A stretch of DNA of 64,000 bases from Pseudomonas wayambapalatensis (lineage in GTDB: Bacteria > Pseudomonadota > Gammaproteobacteria > Pseudomonadales > Pseudomonadaceae): the NCBI GenBank assembly GCA_014268975.2, contig CP077096.1, forward strand, positions 4,439,501 to 4,503,500, written 5' to 3'. Shown here piece after piece: positions 34,180 through 42,423 of this stretch (within the stretch, counting starts at the first letter, position 1; every line of letters starts with the position of its first letter). The translations under genes and the position numbers were made by a program. Under the pieces are notes generated by a model, which was not told the DNA's origin, searched no databases, and was given only the letters and a program-made list of their open reading frames with translations.

Positions 34180-34937
34180 GCGACACCATTCACCGCGTCA
34201 ACCACGAGATCCGCCAACGTCGCCTGCAGGTGCTGCGGGTCACCGACCTGACCCCGCGCATGCGCCGCATCACCCTGGGCGGTGCGGAACTGGCAGGTTT
34301 CACCAGCGTGGGCACGGACGACCACGTCAAGGTCCTGTTCGGCTGCACGCCCGAAGAGCAACAGGCGATCGACGCCCGCAACCTGGGCCGCGACGGCGGC
34401 GTGCGGCCGACCATGCGCGAATACACACCGCGACGCATCGACCTGACAGCCCTGGAATTGGACATCGATTTCGTTCTGCATGGCGACGGCCCTGCCTCGA
34501 CCTGGGCTGCCCAGGCTGCGCCGGGTCAGCACCTCGATATCGCCGGCCCACGCGCGTCGATGGTGGTGCCGGACATCTTCGACAGCTACCTGCTGATCGG
34601 CGACGAAACCGCCATCCCCGCCATTGCCAGAAGGCTCGAAGAACTGCCAGCCGGACGCCAGGTGCTGGCGGTCATCCAGATCGAGGATGAACAGGAGCGC
34701 CAGCCGCTGCCCAGCAAGGCGCAGGTGGAGGTGATCTGGGTACGTCGGCAGACAGAGAACCTGCTTGAGCAGGTGAAACACCTGGCATTGCCCCAGGGCC
34801 GTCTGTATGGCTGGGTGGCGCTGGAGAAAGGCCTGACCCGGCAGGCCAAGGCCTTGCTGCTTGAAAAGGGTGTGCCAGAGAATGCGCTCAAGGCTGCTGC
34901 GTACTGGCGTGCAGAGGGCACTGCGGATGATGAGTAG
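34176..34937 (+). CDS. Siderophore-interacting protein (ferric-siderophore reductase, ViuB/NfeF-like)
   Basis: This FAD-dependent cytoplasmic reductase releases iron from imported ferric siderophores using NAD(P)H. The 253-residue protein has the SIP family FAD motif REYTPRRIDL and the C-terminal SIP domain (LIGDETAIPAIARRLEELP, WVALEKG). It is co-translated with the PadR gene upstream (ATGA overlap), mirroring the yqjI/yqjH pair of E. coli, which is divergent there and an operon here. Confidence 0.92.
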   Translation: MSDTIHRVNHEIRQRRLQVLRVTDLTPRMRRITLGGAELAGFTSVGTDDHVKVLFGCTPEEQQAIDARNLGRDGGVRPTMREYTPRRIDLTALELDIDFVLHGDGPASTWAAQAAPGQHLDIAGPRASMVVPDIFDSYLLIGDETAIPAIARRLEELPAGRQVLAVIQIEDEQERQPLPSKAQVEVIWVRRQTENLLEQVKHLALPQGRLYGWVALEKGLTRQAKALLLEKGVPENALKAAAYWRAEGTADDE

Positions 34938-34963
34938 CGAGTAAGACCGATCCGGCCCTGTCG

Positions 34964-34990
34964 CGGGACGAGTCGTAGCGACTCGTCCCG
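34964..34990. repeat. Perfect 12-bp stem hairpin in convergent gap
   Basis: CGGGACGAGTCG pairs with CGACTCGTCCCG around a TAG loop. It lies between the siderophore-reductase and Pr6Pr genes. There is no T-tract; it is REP-like and may end transcripts from both sides. Confidence 0.7.
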
Positions 34991-34992
34991 AC

Positions 34993-35622
34993 TCATCCCT
35001 TCACCCGCCCCCACCACCGATCCACCCCAATCACCAGCAACCCGATCCCCCAGAACCCCGCCAACATCGCCAGCGCATTGAGCAGCACTCGCCCATACCC
35101 CAGGCTCGCCACATCGACGAAGGGATAGGGATAGACCCCGATCTCATGCCCTCGCCACAAGGTGAACAGGAAATACACCAGCGGATACAGGCTCCAGGCC
35201 CCCAGGTGCCATAGCCGCAAGCGCCCCTTGGGCACCGCCACGCACCAGTACAGCACGAACACCAGTGGCATCACGTCGTGCAGCAACTCATCGGCCAGCC
35301 ATTGCCAACCCTCGGGCTGCCACAGGTGCCGCAGCAGCAGGCTATAGGCCAGCGCCACCAGCACGATACTGACCAGCACACCGGAGCTCACCGCCGGCGC
35401 CAGGAACCAACGCCGTGCCGCCGTCTCACGGCCGAACGCCGCATGGCTCAGCACCGTGGCCACCAGGGTGTTGCTCAGCACGGTGAAATACCCGAATAGA
35501 TTGACCATGCCACCGATCAGGCTGGCCTGTTCCTGCCAGCGCGCCAGCAGCACCAGGTACAACTGCACCGCCAACCCCGTCCAGCCGAGCAGCGCGGCCA
35601 GGGTCAGCCAGGGACGCGGCAC
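34993..35622 (-). CDS. Pr6Pr family membrane protein
   Basis: The 209-residue product has about six hydrophobic helices (WLTLAALLGWTGLAVQLYLV, LVSIVLVALAYSLLLRHLW and others) and the YPYPFVDVASLGY motif typical of the Pr6Pr (FAR-17a/AIG1-like) family. The function is unknown. I chose the GTG at 35622 because AAGG lies 7 bases upstream, inside the end of the VF530 gene; a TTG at 35628 is the alternative. The two genes are effectively overlapping and probably coupled. Confidence 0.78.
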   Translation of the reverse strand: MPRPWLTLAALLGWTGLAVQLYLVLLARWQEQASLIGGMVNLFGYFTVLSNTLVATVLSHAAFGRETAARRWFLAPAVSSGVLVSIVLVALAYSLLLRHLWQPEGWQWLADELLHDVMPLVFVLYWCVAVPKGRLRLWHLGAWSLYPLVYFLFTLWRGHEIGVYPYPFVDVASLGYGRVLLNALAMLAGFWGIGLLVIGVDRWWGRVKG

Positions 35623-35624
35623 CC

Positions 35625-35846
35625 TCAAGCCTTGCGCGACAGCTTGATGTACAGCTGCTCGACCTTTTCCCGCGCCCAAGGCGTCTTGCGCAGGAAGGTC
35701 AGGCTCGACTTGATGCTCGGGTCGCTCTTGAAGCAGCGGATGTCGATGCGCTCGGCCAGCCCCTGCCATTGGTAGTGGGCCACCAGCTCGATGAGGATCT
35801 GCTCCAGCGTCTTGCCGTGCAGTGCGTTGTGTTGGGCCGTGCTCAT
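35625..35846 (-). CDS. VF530 family DNA-binding-like protein
   Basis: The 73-residue protein (LEQILIELVAHYQWQGLAERI, IRCFKSDPSIKSSLTFLRKTPWAREKVE) fits the VF530 family, small proteins with a helical double-stranded-DNA-binding-like fold and no known role. Its stop codon abuts the Pr6Pr start. Confidence 0.85.
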   Translation of the reverse strand: MSTAQHNALHGKTLEQILIELVAHYQWQGLAERIDIRCFKSDPSIKSSLTFLRKTPWAREKVEQLYIKLSRKA

Positions 35847-35998
35847 GCAGTGCTCCCGCGTTGAAAGATGCGCACCTTACACGAGTGTAGTGGGCCGGTG
35901 TGCAAGGATGCGGACCGCCTGTGCTCCCAGCCCAGGCCAGAGCCTTCCACAGCACGCCCCCCCCTGGCCAGGACGCAACCTCTGTGATGAAATAGTAA

Positions 35999-36013
35999 TG
36001 TTATATTGTATCT
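35999..36013 (+). promoter_or_regulatory. Candidate Zur box upstream of the ZnuD-like receptor
   Basis: TGTTATA-T-TGTATCT has one perfect Zur half-site and one degenerate half. It lies 47 bp before the receptor ATG. The same pattern occurs before L31B. Confidence 0.55.
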
Positions 36014-36059
36014 ATACGTATCTTTACTATAAGTATCTGCCAAGGAACGTCACACGCTC

Positions 36060-38117
36060 ATGTTGTCCAAGCCCCTGCGTCTCTCTCCCCTCGCCGTCGC
36101 CTTGTGGCTGGCGTCATCGCCCAGCCAGGCGGTGGAGCTCGAACCCCAGGTGATCACCGCCAACCCACTCGGCAACCGCCAACTCGCCGCGCCAAGCACC
36201 GTGCTCGAAGGCGACGACCTGCTGCAACAGCAGCACGGCAGCCTCGGTGAAACCCTCAACAAGCAGCCAGGTGTCGCCTCCACCTGGTTCGGCCCAGGCG
36301 CCAGTCGCCCGGTGATCCGTGGCCTGGATGGCGACCGCATCCGTATCCTGCGCAACGGCGTCGGTGCCCTCGATGCCTCGTCGCTGTCCTATGACCACGC
36401 CGTGCCGCTGGACCCGGTCACCGTAGACCGCGTCGAGATCGTCCGCGGCCCCGCCGCCCTGCTCTATGGCGGCAACGCCATTGGCGGTGTGATCAACACC
36501 TTCGACAACCGCATTCCCGACTCGCCCATCGACGGCATCCATGGCGCCGGCGAGCTGCGCTACGGCGGCGCCGATACCACACGCAGCAGCGCCGGCAAGC
36601 TCGAAGCCGGTGACGGCAACTTCGCCCTGCACCTGGACGCCAACAGCCGTCAGTTCAACGACCTGCGCATCCCCGGCTACGCCCGCAGCTCGAAGGTGCG
36701 CGACGCCGATGACCCCGGCAGCAAGCATCGCCTGGAAAACAGCGACGGCCGCCAGGACGGCGGCGCCATCGGCGGGGCCTACCATTGGGATCATGGCTAT
36801 GCCGGCCTGTCCTACAGCCGCTACGACAGCAACTACGGCTCGGTGGCCGAGCCCGGTGTGCGCCTGGACATGCAGCAGGATCACTACGCCTTCGCCTCGG
36901 AGTTGCGCGATCTCGAAGGGCCGTTCAGCTCGGTCAAGGTCGACGCTGGCTACACCGACTACCAGCACCGCGAGATCGAAGAGGGCGAGGTCCACACCAC
37001 CTTCAAGAACAAAGGCTATGAGGCACGCATCGAGGCCCGCCACCAACCCATCGGCCCGGTCGAAGGGGTGATCGGTGCCCACGTCAGCCGCAACGAATTC
37101 TCGGCGCTGGGTGAAGAAGCCTTTGTGCCGCACACCGACACCGACAGCCTGGCGCTGTTCATGCTCGAGCAATGGCAGGCTACCGAACGCCTGAACCTGA
37201 GCCTGGGCGCGCGCCTGGAGCACACCCGCATCGATCCGGATGCCAAGGGTAACGAAAACTTCGTCGGTGCCGACAAATCGACCAGCTTCAATGCCGCAAG
37301 CCTGTCATCGGGCGCGGTGTACCAGCTCGACCCGGTCTGGGCGCTGGCGGCGAGCCTGGCCTACACCGAGCGCGCACCGACCTTCTACGAGCTGTATGCC
37401 AACGGCGCGCACGTCGCCACCGGCGCCTATGAAGTGGGCGACCCGAACCTGAACAAGGAGAAGGCGATTTCCGGCGACCTGGCACTGCGCTTCGACAACG
37501 GCACGCACAAGGGCAGTGTCGGCGTGTTCTACAGCCACTTTCGCAACTACATCGGCCTGATCGGCAGCGGTAATCTGCGCGAAGGGCATGATCATGGCCA
37601 TGGTGACGACGACCACGACCACGACCATGATCATGACCACGACGACGGCGGGATTCCTGAGTACCTGTATCAAGGCGTGCGTGCGCGCTTCTACGGTATC
37701 GAGGCCCAGGATCGCTGGAAGCTGGTGGAGAACCGCTACGGCAGCTTCGCCCTGGAGCTGTCCGGCGACTATACCCGCGCCAAGAACCTCGACACCGGCG
37801 AGCCACTGCCACGCATCGCCCCGCTGCGGCTGGGAACAGGCCTGCTGTGGGAGCTGGATCGCTGGCAGGCGCGGGTGGACGTGCAACACGCCGCCTCCCA
37901 GCACCGCAAGCCGGACAACGAACACAGCACGGACGGCTACACCACCCTCGGCGCCAGCGTCGGCTATCGCTTCGACATTGGCCAGAGCCAGTGGCTGGCG
38001 TTCGTACGTGGCGAAAACCTGACAGACCAGACCGTGCGTTACGCCAGCTCCATCCTGCGCGACATCGCGCCGGCACCGGGGCGTAGCGTCGAAGTCGGGC
38101 TGCGCACCAGCTTCTGA
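36060..38117 (+). CDS. znuD: TonB-dependent receptor, ZnuD-like (probable zinc uptake)
   Basis: The 685-residue outer-membrane receptor has a signal peptide ending SQA (24), a plug domain (VIRGLDGDRIRILRNGVG, VEIVRGPAALLYGGNAIGGVINT) and a 22-strand barrel ending in F. An extracellular His/Asp-rich loop at residues ~510-531 (HDHGHGDDDHDHDHDHDHDD) is the mark of ZnuD-type zinc receptors. The Zur-like site upstream supports that. The TonB box is not obvious. Confidence 0.87.
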   Translation: MLSKPLRLSPLAVALWLASSPSQAVELEPQVITANPLGNRQLAAPSTVLEGDDLLQQQHGSLGETLNKQPGVASTWFGPGASRPVIRGLDGDRIRILRNGVGALDASSLSYDHAVPLDPVTVDRVEIVRGPAALLYGGNAIGGVINTFDNRIPDSPIDGIHGAGELRYGGADTTRSSAGKLEAGDGNFALHLDANSRQFNDLRIPGYARSSKVRDADDPGSKHRLENSDGRQDGGAIGGAYHWDHGYAGLSYSRYDSNYGSVAEPGVRLDMQQDHYAFASELRDLEGPFSSVKVDAGYTDYQHREIEEGEVHTTFKNKGYEARIEARHQPIGPVEGVIGAHVSRNEFSALGEEAFVPHTDTDSLALFMLEQWQATERLNLSLGARLEHTRIDPDAKGNENFVGADKSTSFNAASLSSGAVYQLDPVWALAASLAYTERAPTFYELYANGAHVATGAYEVGDPNLNKEKAISGDLALRFDNGTHKGSVGVFYSHFRNYIGLIGSGNLREGHDHGHGDDDHDHDHDHDHDDGGIPEYLYQGVRARFYGIEAQDRWKLVENRYGSFALELSGDYTRAKNLDTGEPLPRIAPLRLGTGLLWELDRWQARVDVQHAASQHRKPDNEHSTDGYTTLGASVGYRFDIGQSQWLAFVRGENLTDQTVRYASSILRDIAPAPGRSVEVGLRTSF

Positions 38118-38468
38118 CCTGCGTGCAGGAGCGACTGTCTTGTTCAAAATCTAAAGGCCAGCCCAATCCCCCTGTGGGAGCGGGCTTGTCGGGGCGCCGA
38201 ACCGCCGCGAACACGGGCGTAGCCCGTGCCAGGCAGCGCGGAGTCTTTTTCGCGGGCAAGCCCGCTCCTACAGAAACCGCGCCGACTGTTACCTCTGCGA
38301 CAACAATCCCCTGCGACATTTTGTCTTTTTTTCTTACAACTTCCGCTATATCCTGCCCAACGCAAGCTGAAACGCTTCACTTTTAAATCCCTGCAGCCAT
38401 TTCCATCGAAGAGCCCGCTCCTCGATGCGCTTGCGTTTTTTTCAATAATCAAAAGACAGCGCTATCTC
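38118..38468. other. Intergenic region with REPIN between znuD and oprB
   Basis: The 351-bp gap holds a complete REPIN (38171-38273) and, after it, an A/T-rich stretch likely to include the oprB promoter; no confident -35/-10 pair was found. Confidence 0.55.
38171..38273. repeat. REPIN (inverted REP pair) with central hairpin
   Basis: The outer arms CTGTGGGAGCGGGCTTG and CAAGCCCGCTCCTACAG are inverted copies. Between them CACGGGC-GTA-GCCCGTG (38212-38228) forms a third hairpin. The same layout recurs at 51339-51438. Confidence 0.85.
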
Positions 38469-39815
38469 ATGCTCCAACTGCCGAAGAATCCATACCCGGG
38501 CCTTGCCCTCACTGCCCTGCTTGGTGGCTTTTCGCCCAGCGTCAGCGCAACCGCAGCCTTCGCCAACGACTCGCCCTGGATGTTCGGCGACTGGGGCGGC
38601 GCCCGCACCTCACTCAAGGCCCAGGGCTACGACTTCACCTTCGGCTACACCGGCGAAATGGGCAGCAACCTGCACGGCGGCTTCGATCACGATCGCACTG
38701 CGCGCTACAGCGACCAGTTCACCCTCGGTGCGCACCTGGACCTGCAGAAGATCCTGGGCTGGCGAGACAGCGAATTCCAGCTGACGGTAACCGAACGCCA
38801 CGGCCAGAACATCAGCAATGACCGCATCAACGACCCGCGCGTGGGCGGCTTCACCTCCGCCCAGGAAGTCTGGGGCCGTGGCGAAACCTGGCGCCTGACG
38901 CAGATGTGGATCAAGCAGAAATATTTCGATGGCGCACTGGACGTGAAGCTCGGCCGCTTCGGCGAAGGCGAAGACTTCAACAGCTTCCCCTGTGACTTCC
39001 AGAACCTGGCGTTCTGCGGCTCGCAGGTGGGTAACTGGGTTGGCGGCATCTGGTACAACTGGCCGGTCAGCCAGTGGGCGCTGCGCGTGCGCTACAACCT
39101 CGCCGACGATCTCTATGCCCAGGTCGGCGTCTTCGAACAGAACCCCTCGAACCTCGAATCCGGCAATGGCTTCAAGCTCAGCGGCAGTGGCACGCAAGGC
39201 GCACTGATGCCGATCGAACTGGTATGGAGCCCACGGGTCAATGGCCTGAAAGGGGAATATCGCGCCGGCTACTACTACAGTAATGCCAAGGCACAGGATG
39301 TTTACAAGGACGGCAACGGCCAACCGGCGGCCTTGAGCGGCCAGGCTTACCGCAGCAGCGCCAGCAAGCATGGTTTCTGGCTCGGCGCCCAGCAGCAGGT
39401 GACCTCGCGCGCCTCGGACGCCTCACGCGGGCTCAGCCTGTTCGCCAATGCCACGATGCACGACAAGAAGACCAATGCCATCGACAACTATGTTCAGGCC
39501 GGTGTGGTGTACAAGGGGCCCTTCGATGCCCGCGCCAAGGACGATATCGGTTTCGCCCTCGCCCGCGTGCACGTCAACCCCGCCTATCGCAAGAACGCGC
39601 GCCTGGCCAACCAGGCCAACGCCGTCGTCGACTACGACAATCCCGGCTTCCTGCCCGTCCAGGACACCGAATACAGCGCCGAACTCTACTACGGCATTCA
39701 CTTGGCCGACTGGCTTACCGTGCGCCCTAACCTGCAGTACATCCGCCATCCGGGCGGGGTGTCGCAGGTCGATGACGCGCTGGTCGGCGGCCTGAAGATC
39801 CAGAGCAGTTTCTGA
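38469..39815 (+). CDS. oprB: Carbohydrate-selective porin OprB
   Basis: This outer-membrane porin admits glucose and related sugars to the periplasm. The 448-residue precursor has a signal peptide (region LALTALLGGFSPSVSATAAFA) and the OprB family start of the mature protein (SPWMFGDWGGARTSLKAQGYDFTFGYTGE shortened here). The barrel ends in a C-terminal Phe (IQSSF). It lies 30 bp before gcd and is probably co-expressed, so that glucose entering through it is oxidised at once by Gcd. Confidence 0.9.
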   Translation: MLQLPKNPYPGLALTALLGGFSPSVSATAAFANDSPWMFGDWGGARTSLKAQGYDFTFGYTGEMGSNLHGGFDHDRTARYSDQFTLGAHLDLQKILGWRDSEFQLTVTERHGQNISNDRINDPRVGGFTSAQEVWGRGETWRLTQMWIKQKYFDGALDVKLGRFGEGEDFNSFPCDFQNLAFCGSQVGNWVGGIWYNWPVSQWALRVRYNLADDLYAQVGVFEQNPSNLESGNGFKLSGSGTQGALMPIELVWSPRVNGLKGEYRAGYYYSNAKAQDVYKDGNGQPAALSGQAYRSSASKHGFWLGAQQQVTSRASDASRGLSLFANATMHDKKTNAIDNYVQAGVVYKGPFDARAKDDIGFALARVHVNPAYRKNARLANQANAVVDYDNPGFLPVQDTEYSAELYYGIHLADWLTVRPNLQYIRHPGGVSQVDDALVGGLKIQSSF

Positions 39816-39845
39816 ACCCAACCTTGAACGAACGGAGAACATGCG

Positions 39846-42257
39846 ATGAGCACTGACGGTGCCAAGAATGGAACCCGCTGGCTACCGCGCCTCGTAGGCG
39901 TGCTGCTGTTGCTGATGGGCCTGGCCCTGATCGCAGGCGGCATCAAGCTGAGCCAGCTGGGCGGATCCCTGTACTACCTGATCGGCGGGATCGGCTTTGC
40001 CCTCTCGGGCATCCTGCTGATCGCCCTGCGCCGCATCGGCCTTGGCCTGTATGGCGTGGTGCTGCTGGCCAGCACCGCCTGGGCGCTGTGGGAAGTGGGC
40101 CTGGACTGGTGGCAACTGGTGCCACGCCTGGCCATCTGGTTCGCCCTTGGCGTGATCCTGCTGCTGCCCTGGGCGCGCCGCCCGCTGCTTGGGCCTGCAT
40201 CGAAGGTCAACGGCGCCCTGCTGGCCGCCGCGGTGGTCGCCTCCGGCGCAACCGCAGTCGGTAGCCAGTTCACCCATCCCGGGGAAATCTTCGGCGAACT
40301 GGGGCGTGACAGCAGCGAGATGGCCAGTGCCGCTCCCTCCATGCCGGATGGCGAATGGCAGGCCTACGGGCGTACCGAGCACGGCGACCGCTACTCGCCC
40401 CTGCGCCAGATCACCCCGCAGAACGCTTATCGCCTGGAAGAAGCCTGGCGTATTCGCACCGGCGACCTGCCGACCGACAACGACCCGGTCGAGCTGACCA
40501 ACGAGAACACCCCACTCAAGGCCAACGGCATGCTCTATGCCTGCACCGCGCACAGCAAGGTGCTGGCCCTGGACCCAGACACCGGTGCCGAAATCTGGCG
40601 CTTCGACCCGCAGGTCAAGAGCCCGGTCAAGACCTTCAAGGGCTTCGCCCACATGACCTGCCGCGGCGTTTCGTACTATGACGAGAACCGCTACGTCAGC
40701 CGTGACGGCAGCCCTGCGCCGAAGATCTCCGATGCCGGCCAGGTCGTTGCCCAGGCCTGCCCACGACGCCTCTACCTGCCCACTGCCGATGCCCGCCTGA
40801 TCGCGATCAATGCCGACAATGGCAAGGTCTGCGAAGGCTTCGCCAACCAGGGTGCGATCGACCTGACCACCGGCATCGGCCCGTTCACCGCCGGCGGCTA
40901 CTACTCCACTTCGCCAGCTGCGATCACCCGTGATCTGGTGATCATCGGCGGGCATGTCACCGACAACGAGTCGACCAACGAACCGTCCGGCGTGATCCGC
41001 GCCTACGACGTGCACGACGGCCGCCTGGTGTGGAACTGGGACAGCAACAACCCCGACGACACCAAGCCCCTGGCGCCGGGCAAGACCTACAGCCGCAACT
41101 CGGCGAACATGTGGTCGCTGGCCAGCGTCGATGAAGAGCTGGGCATGATCTACCTGCCGTTGGGCAACCAGACCCCTGACCAATGGGGCGCCGACCGCAC
41201 CCCAGGCGCCGAGAAGTACAGCGCTGGCGTGGTCGCCCTGGACCTGGCCACCGGCAAGGCACGCTGGAATTACCAGTTCACCCACCACGATCTGTGGGAC
41301 ATGGACGTGGGCAGCCAGCCCACCCTGGTGCACCTGAAGACCGACGATGGCGTGAAACCTGCAGTCATCGTGCCGACCAAGCAGGGCAGCCTGTACGTGC
41401 TCGACCGTCGTGACGGCACCCCGATCGTGCCGATCCGCGAGATTCCGGTGCCGCAAGGCGCGGTCAAGGGTGACCACACCGCGCCGACCCAGGCCCGCTC
41501 CGATCTCAACCTGCTCGGCCCCGAGCTGACCGAGCAGGCCATGTGGGGCGCCACGCCGTTCGACCAGATGCTGTGCCGCATCCAGTTCCGCGAGCTGCGC
41601 TACGAAGGCCAGTACACCCCGCCGTCCGAGCAAGGCTCGCTGGTGTATCCAGGCAACGTCGGCGTGTTCAACTGGGGCAGCGTGTCGGTCGATCCGGTGC
41701 GTCAGCTGCTGTTCACCTCGCCGAACTACATGGCGTTCGTGTCGAAGATGATTCCGCGCGAGCAAGTGGCCGAAGGCAGCAAGCGCGAAAGCGAGACCAG
41801 CGGCGTGCAGCCGAATACCGGCGCTCCGTATGCCGTGACCATGCACCCGTTCATGTCGCCACTGGGCGTGCCGTGCCAGGCACCAGCCTGGGGTTATGTG
41901 GCCGCTATCGACCTGTTCACCAACAAGGTGGTGTGGAAGCGCAAGAACGGCACCACTCGTGACAGCACCCCTGTGCCGATCGGCTTGCCGGTGGGTGTAC
42001 CGAGCATGGGTGGCTCGATCGTCACCGCCGGCGGCGTGGGCTTCCTCAGTGGCACCCTGGACCAGTACCTGCGCGCCTATGACGTGCACAACGGCAAGGA
42101 GCTGTGGAGCGCTCGCCTGCCAGCCGGTGGCCAGGCCACGCCGATGACCTACACGGGCAAGGACGGCAAGCAGTATGTGCTGATCGTGGCCGGTGGGCAT
42201 GGCTCGCTGGGCACCAGGATGGGCGACTACATCATCGCTTACAAACTGGCTGAGTAA
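39846..42257 (+). CDS. gcd: Membrane-bound PQQ-dependent glucose dehydrogenase
   Basis: Gcd oxidises glucose to gluconate in the periplasm and reduces ubiquinone, the direct oxidation route of fluorescent pseudomonads. The 803-residue protein has five N-terminal membrane helices (residues ~10-140) and then the eight-bladed PQQ propeller (QAYGRTEHGDRYSPL, VTDNESTNEPSGVIRAYD, FTHHDLWDMDVGSQPTL, LPAGGQATPMTY). PQQ synthesis genes are not in the window. It follows oprB closely. Confidence 0.96.
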   Translation: MSTDGAKNGTRWLPRLVGVLLLLMGLALIAGGIKLSQLGGSLYYLIGGIGFALSGILLIALRRIGLGLYGVVLLASTAWALWEVGLDWWQLVPRLAIWFALGVILLLPWARRPLLGPASKVNGALLAAAVVASGATAVGSQFTHPGEIFGELGRDSSEMASAAPSMPDGEWQAYGRTEHGDRYSPLRQITPQNAYRLEEAWRIRTGDLPTDNDPVELTNENTPLKANGMLYACTAHSKVLALDPDTGAEIWRFDPQVKSPVKTFKGFAHMTCRGVSYYDENRYVSRDGSPAPKISDAGQVVAQACPRRLYLPTADARLIAINADNGKVCEGFANQGAIDLTTGIGPFTAGGYYSTSPAAITRDLVIIGGHVTDNESTNEPSGVIRAYDVHDGRLVWNWDSNNPDDTKPLAPGKTYSRNSANMWSLASVDEELGMIYLPLGNQTPDQWGADRTPGAEKYSAGVVALDLATGKARWNYQFTHHDLWDMDVGSQPTLVHLKTDDGVKPAVIVPTKQGSLYVLDRRDGTPIVPIREIPVPQGAVKGDHTAPTQARSDLNLLGPELTEQAMWGATPFDQMLCRIQFRELRYEGQYTPPSEQGSLVYPGNVGVFNWGSVSVDPVRQLLFTSPNYMAFVSKMIPREQVAEGSKRESETSGVQPNTGAPYAVTMHPFMSPLGVPCQAPAWGYVAAIDLFTNKVVWKRKNGTTRDSTPVPIGLPVGVPSMGGSIVTAGGVGFLSGTLDQYLRAYDVHNGKELWSARLPAGGQATPMTYTGKDGKQYVLIVAGGHGSLGTRMGDYIIAYKLAE

Positions 42258-42261
42258 CCTT

Positions 42262-42307
42262 CGAAGGCGGCGGTGGCGTCACCGCCGCCTTCGCGGGCAA
42301 GCCCGCG
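42262..42307. repeat. Two adjoining hairpins after gcd
   Basis: CGAAGGCGGCGGTG pairs with CACCGCCGCCTTCG (14 bp, GCGT loop, 42262-42293). CGCGGGC-AA-GCCCGCG (42292-42307) follows, sharing CG. The second resembles a REP core. There is no T-tract. Confidence 0.7.
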
Positions 42308-42423
42308 AGCGGTCCGGCACCGGCAGGCAAAGATGAAAGCCTCCCCCTCCTGCCTTCGTCTACCATTGAAACCCATCCCTCCCTGCCCCATCTAAGCACC
42401 ATAGTCATTCACGCAGGTGCCCC

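Noticed and set aside
37588..37653. A tandem repeat or low-complexity DNA tract (GAC/CAT units)
   Set aside because: It is explained as the coding sequence of the His/Asp-rich receptor loop.
39882..42200. A 772-codon open frame antisense to gcd
   Set aside because: It is a shadow of gcd; its product is low in recognisable structure and rich in His, Arg and Ala.
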